Assembly: GCF_033096445.1 (NCBI RefSeq)
Contig: NZ_AP028155.1
Coordinates: 3,911,880-3,975,879 of the forward strand
DNA: 64,000 bases
Direction: 5' to 3'
From: Butyricimonas faecihominis
GTDB taxonomy: Bacteria; Bacteroidota; Bacteroidia; Bacteroidales; Marinifilaceae
The notes below the pieces were generated by a model, which saw nothing but the letters and a program-made list of their open reading frames with translations, was not told the DNA's origin and did no database searches. Made by a program: the position numbers and the translations under genes. Below are positions 57,741-64,000 of this stretch, in pieces. The first letter of the stretch is position 1, and each line of letters begins with the position of its first letter.

Positions 57741-57748
57741 CAAAAATA
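57741..57748 (-). promoter_or_regulatory. -7 element TATTTTTG for rmuC
   Basis: Exact TAnnTTTG, 22 bp before the ATG at 57719, and 12 bp before the preceding lipocalin stop. Confidence 0.5.
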
Positions 57749-57759
57749 TGGAAAATAAC

Positions 57760-58323
57760 TCAGAGTTTAGTCAACTCTTCTCGAATTTGTTCCTGCCCGT
57801 GCGGGACGAAGATGAGAGCGGTGGTGTCGTACCCTCTTCGCCGCGCCCGTTGCATCAAGTCATCCAATTTTTTAGGCGGGAGTTTCGGTGTGCGGCTCAC
57901 GATCCAGAGATGATCGCATTGGGAACTTCCGATGAGAGCCGCGCTGTAATCTTTCTCGACTTCCAGAATGTGGTAGTCCGTGTTGAAGATCAAGAAAAAG
58001 GTGACTTTTAGAACGCCCGGTTGCGTCGTGTCCGGGATATGCACGTGTCCCACGATCTCTTTTTTCTCTCCCCGGAGACTGTCTTGGTAACCTCGCCCGA
58101 TAACCTCGATGCTCCCGCCGGGTTTGATGGTGTACTCGGTTGTTACCCCGACCAAGCCTCGCTCGAAGGGATGGTCAAAGCGTGCGATTTCATACCATAG
58201 GCCGACGTACTTTTTTAGATCCAGTGTGTCTATGGCCCGGTTATCGACGATCTTGTCGGATTGTGCTGTTGCTGCCATGATATTGCATCCGACGAGCAAT
58301 ACGGCTAATAAGAAGGACTTCAT
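57760..58323 (-). CDS. Bacterial lipocalin (Blc-like)
   Basis: 187 aa. Signal peptide (ends MAATAQ) then the lipocalin fold: DTLDLKKYVGLWYEIARFDH, the GLWYE motif, VTTEYTIKPGGSIEVIGRGY, and the DHLWIVSRTPKLPP segment. No lipobox. Binds lipids or other hydrophobic ligands in the periplasm. Upstream is a 453-bp gap with an 11-bp array and no gene. Confidence 0.92.
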   Translation of the reverse strand: MKSFLLAVLLVGCNIMAATAQSDKIVDNRAIDTLDLKKYVGLWYEIARFDHPFERGLVGVTTEYTIKPGGSIEVIGRGYQDSLRGEKKEIVGHVHIPDTTQPGVLKVTFFLIFNTDYHILEVEKDYSAALIGSSQCDHLWIVSRTPKLPPKKLDDLMQRARRRGYDTTALIFVPHGQEQIREELTKL

Positions 58324-58353
58324 ACTACGAGTTGATAATTAGGTGTTTAGTTT

Positions 58354-58366
58354 CTCGTAATACGAG
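58354..58366. repeat. Short palindrome CTCGT-aat-ACGAG upstream of the lipocalin gene
   Basis: Thirteen-base near-palindrome 31 bp before the lipocalin start. Could be an operator; no regulator was identified. Rest of the gap 58324-58776 holds one 11-bp array and otherwise no recognisable feature. Confidence 0.35.
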
Positions 58367-58581
58367 GAATCGGCATCTGATGTTCGTTTATAAGATTTAT
58401 AAAGTCTGTAAAGTTCATAACGTCTTTTTGGGGAGTGCTGGGGCAGTGGAAAGTGAGGTCTGTGTTTAATAGGGCGTTTATCTTTGTTGCCTCTCAGGTA
58501 AATAAGAAATTTGTTTTGATTAATTGATGACTACCTGATTATAACCGGAAGTAATATTTTTATTAAAGTATATAAATACTT

Positions 58582-58643
58582 TATGAACCTTATTATATAT
58601 AAGGTTCATATAAGGTAGCTATAAGGTATCTATAAGGTTCATA
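58582..58643. repeat. 11-bp array: one inverted and four direct units
   Basis: Inverted unit TATGAACCTTA (58582-58592) then TAAGGTTCATA, TAAGGTAGCTA, TAAGGTATCTA and TAAGGTTCATA, contiguous and exactly 11 bp each (58600-58643). The first and last direct units are identical and exactly inverse to the first. It lies in the gap between rlmN and the lipocalin gene. Confidence 0.9.
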
Positions 58644-58776
58644 ACGGTAGTAGCTCGGTATTGATTACCTTGTAACAAACTGATATCTGCTTTGTTGGGT
58701 GTTAAGTTTTGCCATCAAGGGGACGGGCTGATTTGTTGGTCAGTCTTCTTGTGTTTATAAAAGGGAATAGGGTTGG

Positions 58777-59811
58777 CTAGCTATTTTTGTTGGCCAGTTG
58801 TCCGCAAGCGGCGTCAATGTCTTTTCCTTTGCTGCGACGGATATTCACCACGATATTTTTACTTTCGAGGTAGCGAACAAATTGATCCCTGCTGGCATCC
58901 GGGCTGTGACGGTAGGGGGCGTTGTCCACTTCGTTGTACTCGATAATATTGATTTTCACGGGAAATTGCCGGCAGAACAAGGCGAGCGCCTTGGCATCAT
59001 CGAGACTATCATTGACACCTTTCAGTAACAAGTACTCGAACGTGGGACGCGTTCCTGTTTTATCCACGAAATACCGGATGGCCTCGGCGAGTTCGGTAAG
59101 CGGGTAAGCCTTGTTAATCGGCATGATTTTGTCCCGGGTCGTGTTGACAGCCGAGTGGAGCGAGATGGCAAGGTTGAAACGAACGTCGTCATCTGCCAGT
59201 CGTTTGATTCCTTCCACGATGCCGGAGGTGGATAACGTGAGGCGATAGGGTGACATTCCCAATCCATCCTCTGCCGTGATATGTTCAATGGCTGTAAGGA
59301 CATTCTCGTAGTTCAAGAGCGGTTCCCCCATACCCATCAGTACGATATTGGATAACGGGAGTCCCCGTTCATCTCCTAGGCGTTTCACGGCAACCACTTG
59401 GTCGAAAATCTCTTCCGGCAACAGGTTTCGGGTGAACCCTAACCCTCCCGTGGCACAAAAGCTACATTTCAGTTTACATCCAACTTGCGAGGAGACGCAC
59501 ACGGTCGATTTATCCTTGCTTGGGATAAGCACGGTTTCAATCAAGTTCCCGTCGGGAAGGGTGAAGCCGAGTTTCGTCGTGCCGTCACTACTCTCCTGTT
59601 TATGGGTGAGCGTGGCCGCTTGCAAGGTAAAGTGGTTGTCCAAGAATACTCGGAACTCTTTTGACAAGTTGGTCATGTCCTCGAAACGGGTCACTCCTTT
59701 TTGCCAAAGCCACTGCCAGATTTGTTTTGCCCGGAATGCTTTTTCCCCGTGTTGTACGAGGACGTTTGCTAACTCTTGTAACGTGTACGCTCTTATATTC
59801 GTTTTTTCCAT
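58777..59811 (-). CDS. rlmN: Dual-specificity RNA methyltransferase RlmN
   Basis: 344 aa from the ATG at 59811 (MEKTNIRAYTLQELANVL). Radical-SAM enzyme that makes 2-methyladenosine in 23S rRNA (A2503) and tRNA (A37). Cluster motif CKLKCSFC, N-terminal GEKAFRAKQIWQWLWQKGV and the C-terminal DIDAACGQLA with the acceptor cysteine region. A frame 11 codons longer exists, but its start lies upstream of the likely transcription start (-7 at 59831-59838). Confidence 0.96.
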   Translation of the reverse strand: MEKTNIRAYTLQELANVLVQHGEKAFRAKQIWQWLWQKGVTRFEDMTNLSKEFRVFLDNHFTLQAATLTHKQESSDGTTKLGFTLPDGNLIETVLIPSKDKSTVCVSSQVGCKLKCSFCATGGLGFTRNLLPEEIFDQVVAVKRLGDERGLPLSNIVLMGMGEPLLNYENVLTAIEHITAEDGLGMSPYRLTLSTSGIVEGIKRLADDDVRFNLAISLHSAVNTTRDKIMPINKAYPLTELAEAIRYFVDKTGTRPTFEYLLLKGVNDSLDDAKALALFCRQFPVKINIIEYNEVDNAPYRHSPDASRDQFVRYLESKNIVVNIRRSKGKDIDAACGQLANKNS

Positions 59812-59830
59812 GTCATCGCTTTTTCCGCTG

Positions 59831-59838
59831 CAAAAATA
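59831..59838 (-). promoter_or_regulatory. -7 element TATTTTTG for rlmN
   Basis: Exact TAnnTTTG on the minus strand, 20 bp before the ATG at 59811. Confidence 0.5.
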
Positions 59839-59949
59839 CAACAAGAAAATGATAAGCAGTTCATATAATGGAAGAATGTTGTGAATTAATGGTTTAGAAA
59901 AATATTTTGTTTTTGTAAGAAATTGATTCTCTTGAAATTTTACTTCGTA

Positions 59950-61083
59950 TTAGTCATTATTTTCTTCTTCTAAAAGTTTTTTCAATTCGTCGGCTCTAGG
60001 TAAAATCCCCTCATAATCTTTAGGTAATTCGTTGGCCAATTTGTATGTGGCAACACCCATCGGTTTTGAAGTGTCGCGAAAGGCGAATTCAACGGTTTTC
60101 GAACGTTGTGATTTGCAGAGGATAATCCCGATAGAGGGGTTTTCGTGTGGAAGACGCACATATTCATCCAGAGCCGAGAGATAAAAATTGAGTTTCCCTG
60201 CGTATTCGGGTTTGAATTCGCCTCGTTTTAATTCGATGGCAACGAGCGCTTGTAAATGGCGATTGAAAAATAGTAAATCGATAAAATACTCTTGTTCATC
60301 TACAATAAGTCTGTATTGGTTACCTAAAAATGAGAAATTAGAACCGAGTGCCATGATAAATTTCTTTATGTTTTGAATGATCTGGTTTTCAATAACTCGT
60401 TCATCAATCTCATCAATGTCCTCGATGTTGATAAAATCAAGGAGATATTCATCTTTGAATGATTGTATGGCTCGTTTACGATAATTTACATTCGTGATAG
60501 TTTGATTGAAATTATTGGCTACCGCTTGTTTAAAATAGAATTTTTCATTCAAATAGTATCTTAGTTTTTCGACACTCCAAAATTCAGTAGCACAATGACG
60601 GATGTAGAATAAACGTTCTTCTACATCTGATGTTTTTAAAAGTATTTCATAATGGTGTGTGAATCCGATACTTGTAAAAGATTCCAAGTCAGAAACATTC
60701 AATTCGTCCGTTGTCAACGGACGAATTGTAATAGTTATATTTTCTGGGATTAATGAGGATGTGTTTTTGTCCGTTGTTGACGGACGATTTGAAAATATAC
60801 TATTCCAGTTTTCGAAAAAAGTACGCATTTTTTTTAGACTGGTGATAGAGAATCCTCGCAGTCCGGGCAATTCTTGTTGTAATTGTTGCGATATGAACTC
60901 TAATGCACCGGTTCCCCACGTGTTTGTTCGACTATTGAATGAGATGTATTCACCTACGGCATAATATAGGGCGAGCATTTCTCGATTGATCAATCGAGCT
61001 GCCGTGTAACGACTCTGCAAAATGGCCTGTTTAATTGCCTGAATAGCATCGGAATATTGTTTGCTATATGTAACTTGTGCCAT
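59950..61083 (-). CDS. YhcG/DUF1016-family PD-(D/E)XK nuclease
   Basis: 377 aa. N-terminal winged-helix-like domain (about 1-95, REMLALYYAVGEYISF), middle domain, and C-terminal nuclease core IDLLFFNRHLQALVAIELKR with Asp and E-x-K. Family members are often found near mobile or restriction genes; their role is unclear. At residues about 99-105 and 119-128 two copies of an 18-bp sequence with palindromic ends are inserted in frame, each encoding R-P-(S/L)-T-T-D (see findings). Stands alone on the minus strand. Confidence 0.9.
   Translation of the reverse strand: MAQVTYSKQYSDAIQAIKQAILQSRYTAARLINREMLALYYAVGEYISFNSRTNTWGTGALEFISQQLQQELPGLRGFSITSLKKMRTFFENWNSIFSNRPSTTDKNTSSLIPENITITIRPLTTDELNVSDLESFTSIGFTHHYEILLKTSDVEERLFYIRHCATEFWSVEKLRYYLNEKFYFKQAVANNFNQTITNVNYRKRAIQSFKDEYLLDFINIEDIDEIDERVIENQIIQNIKKFIMALGSNFSFLGNQYRLIVDEQEYFIDLLFFNRHLQALVAIELKRGEFKPEYAGKLNFYLSALDEYVRLPHENPSIGIILCKSQRSKTVEFAFRDTSKPMGVATYKLANELPKDYEGILPRADELKKLLEEENND
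60700..60728. repeat. 29-bp palindrome inside the DUF1016 gene
   Basis: CAATTCGTCCGTTG-t-CAACGGACGAATTG, 14-bp perfect arms. A related copy with 16 of 18 core bases lies at 60766-60785 (TTTGTCCGTTGTTGACGGAC). Both are in the coding region. Confidence 0.85.
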
Positions 61084-61162
61084 AATGAATTATTGTATTG
61101 ATTTTGGAAATATGTGGCAAAGATAAGCTATTCTTTGTGTGAAACCGTTATATGAAGACGAT

Positions 61163-61696
61163 TTAAAACTCGATCCAAATGTCATTTCGGGAGAAGTATT
61201 CCCTTAGTTTATGGATGGCCCTGCTTTTTAGGACTTTCACGGTATTCACGGTGATATTAAGGGTTTCTGCGATCTCTTTCGTGTTTTTGCCAGTGAGGGA
61301 GAGTTCCACGATTCGGTTGCATTGCGGGGGGAGAGTTGCAATGGCAGTTTGAAGTAGCTGGTTGGCTTCTTGTTCGATGATGGTGTCCCACAAGGATTCT
61401 TCCTGTTCGGAGTTTAGAGAGGCTTTTTCGTGGCGGTTCTTTTCACGGGAGAGACCCCGGAGGTAATTTAGTGCTTCGTTGCGGATCATGATAAATAGGT
61501 AATTTTCGATGGAATCCAATTGTTTGTGTTGTCCTTGATTTTCCCAAAACTTGATGATAACATCTTGGGCTAAATCTTTGGCGACTTCCGAATTTCCCGT
61601 GATTTTAAAGGCGATAGCACATAAAGACGCAAAATGATCCCGGATAAAATTACCTAGGTCAAAGTGACTACTCATGGCATCTTTATTATTTCGCAT
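61163..61696 (-). CDS. FecI-type ECF sigma factor, second set
   Basis: 177 aa from the ATG at 61696; the ATG at 61675 is also possible. A longer frame starts at 61759, but the likely -7 element TAAGTTTG is at 61759-61766, so that start lies above the transcript. Region 2 has AKDLAQDVIIKFWENQG, region 4 has LPPQCNRIVELSLTGKNTKE and AETLNITVNTVKVLKSRAI. Divergent from its presumed FecR partner. Confidence 0.9.
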   Translation of the reverse strand: MRNNKDAMSSHFDLGNFIRDHFASLCAIAFKITGNSEVAKDLAQDVIIKFWENQGQHKQLDSIENYLFIMIRNEALNYLRGLSREKNRHEKASLNSEQEESLWDTIIEQEANQLLQTAIATLPPQCNRIVELSLTGKNTKEIAETLNITVNTVKVLKSRAIHKLREYFSRNDIWIEF

Positions 61697-61758
61697 AAAA
61701 AACGTTTCATTGATCAAGCCTACATTTTCGATACAATGTTGTATGAATACGGACGTCA

Positions 61759-61766
61759 CAAACTTA
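61759..61766 (-). promoter_or_regulatory. -7 element TAAGTTTG for the ECF sigma gene
   Basis: Exact TAnnTTTG on the minus strand. Decides the sigma start as 61696 or 61675, since the first in-frame ATG lies at the box itself. Confidence 0.5.
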
Positions 61767-61905
61767 CGAAAAAACTTTATAAGTTGAATGTTATGTATGA
61801 TACATTATTAACAAGAGGAAGAAAATTACTTTTTTGATAAAAATTTTATTCTGGTGTAATACCAAACCTAGGTTAGTGGTGTCTTTAGTAAAAATAATAG
61901 GAATA

Positions 61906-63129
61906 ATGGGAGAATTAAATAGTCATCAAATTGCTCGGATTATCTTAAAGATGAGGTATGAAACCGCCACGGAAGAAGAAAAGCGGGTTCTCGAGGCTTG
62001 GATGAAAGCTGGAAAAGGGCGGCAGACAATTTATGACAGAATTGTTTCTGACGAAAGCCTGAAAGAGTATCGGGATTTGAAAGCAGAATTTGACGGGGCG
62101 ACGGATTACGGAAAATTGCAGTCTGATATATTGGGAACCTTGGCGAAACGGGACAGGCAGAGAAAACTTCAACGAATCTCCTGGTGGGGAGGAAGCGTGG
62201 CTGCCGTTTTGTTGGTGGTGTGTCTGTTCGTGTACAAGTATGCTGGAGAGCCGCTCCCGGAAAAGATGGGAGAGATGCGGGTCGCTAAAATCGAGTCCGA
62301 GCCGATCATTCAGGATAAGGTGATATTAGTGCTGGGCGATGGGAAAAGAGTCGGGATGCAGGGACTGCACAAGGATAGCCTGAGGCTGAAGTCCGCGGTG
62401 GTTGTCGGGGCAGAAGCGAAATTGGTTTACGATGCGAATACGGGGCAAGGAGCGGAGGACGTTTCCTTGGAGCCAGAAATCAATAAAGTGATTACTTCCA
62501 CGGGAGGGTTTTATTCGTTGATATTGAGTGACGGGACCCGGATTTGGTTGAATTCCGAGAGTGAGTTGGAATACCCGGTATTTTTCGGGAAAGGGGAACG
62601 ACGGGTGAAGTTGGTCGGAGAGGCTTTTTTCGAGGTAACGCCGGATGTGGCACGTCCTTTTATTGTCGAGGCGAACGAAATCCGGACGAGGGTATTGGGA
62701 ACGTCATTCAATATAAAGGCGTATAAGGATGAATCGGATATTTATGCCACGCTTTTTACTGGGAAGGTCGCCGTGGAACCTTTAGCAGATACGACCCGAA
62801 AAGTCATCTTGCAACCTGGGAAACAGGCCGGTTGGGATGTGCAAGCTCGTAAATTAAGTGTACGGGAGGTTAATCTGGATCGTGTTATGGCTTGGAAAGA
62901 GGGGATGTTCATGTTTAACAAAGAGAATATCGAAGTAGTTACTCGCCAGATCGAGCGCTGGTATGGCGTGAAATTTATATACCAGGTCAAAGACCGGAAT
63001 CAATACACGTTTAACGGGTATTTCAGTAAGGACGAGACGTTGGAATCCATATTAGATGCCTTCACTTATACCGGAGGGCCGAAGTTTAGAAAAGAGGGAG
63101 ATACCGTTTATGTGACGGACCCACTATAA
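61906..63129 (+). CDS. FecR-family anti-sigma factor, second set
   Basis: 407 aa from the ATG at 61906 (MGELNSHQIARIILKMRYET). Cytoplasmic N-terminus, membrane helix about 92-111 (WWGGSVAAVLLVVCLFVYKY), FecR domain (about 205-305, TSTGGFYSLILSDGTRIWLN, LVGEAFFEVTPDVARPFIVE, LGTSFNIKAYKDES) and the C-terminal domain with MAWKEGMFMFNKENIEVVTR. Transcribed away from the sigma gene and toward the SusC gene. Confidence 0.92.
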   Translation: MGELNSHQIARIILKMRYETATEEEKRVLEAWMKAGKGRQTIYDRIVSDESLKEYRDLKAEFDGATDYGKLQSDILGTLAKRDRQRKLQRISWWGGSVAAVLLVVCLFVYKYAGEPLPEKMGEMRVAKIESEPIIQDKVILVLGDGKRVGMQGLHKDSLRLKSAVVVGAEAKLVYDANTGQGAEDVSLEPEINKVITSTGGFYSLILSDGTRIWLNSESELEYPVFFGKGERRVKLVGEAFFEVTPDVARPFIVEANEIRTRVLGTSFNIKAYKDESDIYATLFTGKVAVEPLADTTRKVILQPGKQAGWDVQARKLSVREVNLDRVMAWKEGMFMFNKENIEVVTRQIERWYGVKFIYQVKDRNQYTFNGYFSKDETLESILDAFTYTGGPKFRKEGDTVYVTDPL

Positions 63130-63137
63130 AAACAAAA

Positions 63138-63189
63138 TGGAGCAACTTTGGCAGGCGGCTCCACTTTGACGACCTTGTGCGAGACAAGG
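63138..63189 (+). promoter_or_regulatory. Two hairpins between fecR and susC, second set
   Basis: TGGAGC (63138-63143) with GCTCCA (63158-63163), then CCTTGT (63173-63178) with ACAAGG (63184-63189). Same gap position as the two hairpins at 10688-10762. No terminator T-run. Confidence 0.45.
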
Positions 63190-63217
63190 CCCATGTTAAA
63201 TTTAATAACACAAATTT

Positions 63218-64000
63218 ATGACAAAAAGAACGAAACCGAAAGTCTTTTTGGGACTTTTATGCGTTTGCAAAAGAATGTTTAGTATTTTTTTACTTTTCTT
63301 GGCAACGCTGTTACTATCTTCTGCCTCTGTTTTTAGCCAGCAGAAGAATCAGAAAATTATCTCCATTGATTTCAAGGAGTACAGTCTGACGCGTGCTTTA
63401 CATGAGATCAATCGCTTGAGTGGGGACTTGGTCAATTTCCGGGAGGAAGTTGTCATGAAAGAGTTGAAAAAGATTACCTTGAAACGGGATGATATCACGG
63501 TTTTCGAGGCGGTGAAGGCCTGTTTGGAAGGTACTGGGCTGACTTGTTCCCAGCAAGGGAATGGTAAGATTCTCGTGGGGCCGAAACAGGAAACAACCAT
63601 GTTGACTGTTTCCGGTCGGGTTGTTGACGAGAAAGGGAATCCTATTCCCGGAGCGACGGTACTTATCCAGGGAACCACTCAAGGGGTAGCCACGGATGGA
63701 GAGGGTCGTTACACGATTACCGCAAGACCGGAGGATGCGTTGAGATTCTCGTTTATTGGTTATAAGCCGGAAGTTGTCCCGATTAAGGGAAAAACGAGAC
63801 TGAACGTTCACCTGAATCCCACTGCCGAGAATATAGAGGAAGTGACAGTCGTGGCGTTTGGAGAACAGAAGAAAGAGAGTGTGGTGTCGGCAATAACGAC
63901 CGTGGACGCTAGAAGTTTAAAATCTTCCAGTAGTGATTTGACCAGCCAGTTTACCGGAAAAATTGCCGGTATGATCGGTTGGCAGACGGGAGGTATTCCC
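63218..64000 (+). CDS. SusC-family TonB receptor with STN domain, 3' end outside window
   Basis: The 261 visible codons run to the window edge in frame. Start ATG at 63218 (MTKRTKPKVFLGLLCVCKRM); signal peptide ends near VFSQQ. STN domain about 48-120, carboxypeptidase-regulatory-like domain about 128-205 (VSGRVVDEKGNPIPGATVLI, FSFIGYKPEVV), TonB box EEVTVVAFGEQKKESVV and the start of the plug (DLTSQFTGKIAGMIGWQTGG). STN plus the FecR gene 88 bp upstream mark a sigma-regulated importer. Confidence 0.93.
   Translation, partial: MTKRTKPKVFLGLLCVCKRMFSIFLLFLATLLLSSASVFSQQKNQKIISIDFKEYSLTRALHEINRLSGDLVNFREEVVMKELKKITLKRDDITVFEAVKACLEGTGLTCSQQGNGKILVGPKQETTMLTVSGRVVDEKGNPIPGATVLIQGTTQGVATDGEGRYTITARPEDALRFSFIGYKPEVVPIKGKTRLNVHLNPTAENIEEVTVVAFGEQKKESVVSAITTVDARSLKSSSSDLTSQFTGKIAGMIGWQTGGIP

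Overview
The window is chromosomal DNA of a Bacteroidales bacterium. Evidence: SusC/SusD outer-membrane import pairs, FecI-type sigma factors with FecR partners, promoters of the Bacteroidetes type (TAnnTTTG at -7, TTTG near -33), weak Shine-Dalgarno sites, and an rpsL-to-rplQ ribosomal cluster with map between secY and infA. Gene content and moderate GC would fit Odoribacteraceae (for example Butyricimonas or Odoribacter); that placement is inference.

Layout. 1-4.2 kb: the end of a PAS sensor kinase, then an Rcl-like reactive-chlorine locus on the minus strand (AraC regulator, rclC, rclA). 4.3-4.7 kb: a palindromic repeat split by a 181-bp MITE-like element. 4.7-12.8 kb: a self-regulated import locus on the minus strand (ECF sigma, FecR, SusC, SusD, and a lipoprotein resembling a metallohydrolase that has lost its HExxH site), with a second repeat copy upstream. 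13-16.5 kb: secreted C69 dipeptidase, an unknown protein and a DUF3089 lipoprotein. 16.9-35.3 kb: the str-S10-spc-alpha ribosomal supercluster, closed by a strong terminator. 35.3-41 kb: an orphan winged-helix remnant, a TonB-type receptor, eno, an aquaporin and rsmI. 41.3-46.9 kb: three tRNA-Glu genes (CTC, TTC, TTC), rpsT, radC, grpE, dnaJ, oxyR, gmhA, ppa. 47-50.5 kb: comM, lpxH and a thioredoxin-fold lipoprotein without CxxC. 50.7-54.2 kb: a metal-handling locus (Cys-rich secreted protein, TonB receptor, HMA protein with a metallothionein-like tail). 54.2-59.8 kb: sugar kinase and nucleotidyltransferase, rmuC, lipocalin, rlmN. 60-64 kb: a DUF1016 nuclease, then a divergent ECF sigma / FecR pair and the start of another SusC, cut by the window end.

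How it fits together. The two sigma/FecR/SusC sets are cell-surface signalling systems that turn on their own importers. The Rcl-like locus, OxyR and the metal locus point to oxidant and metal stress, as expected for a gut anaerobe near host defences. The most unusual signals are non-coding: three intergenic arrays of unrelated sequence that share an exact 11-bp period; GUGA-capped hairpins in three ribosomal gaps; hairpin-plus-promoter leaders before rplE and secY; and A/T-rich palindromes in several spacers. All positions were read by eye; no database search was possible.
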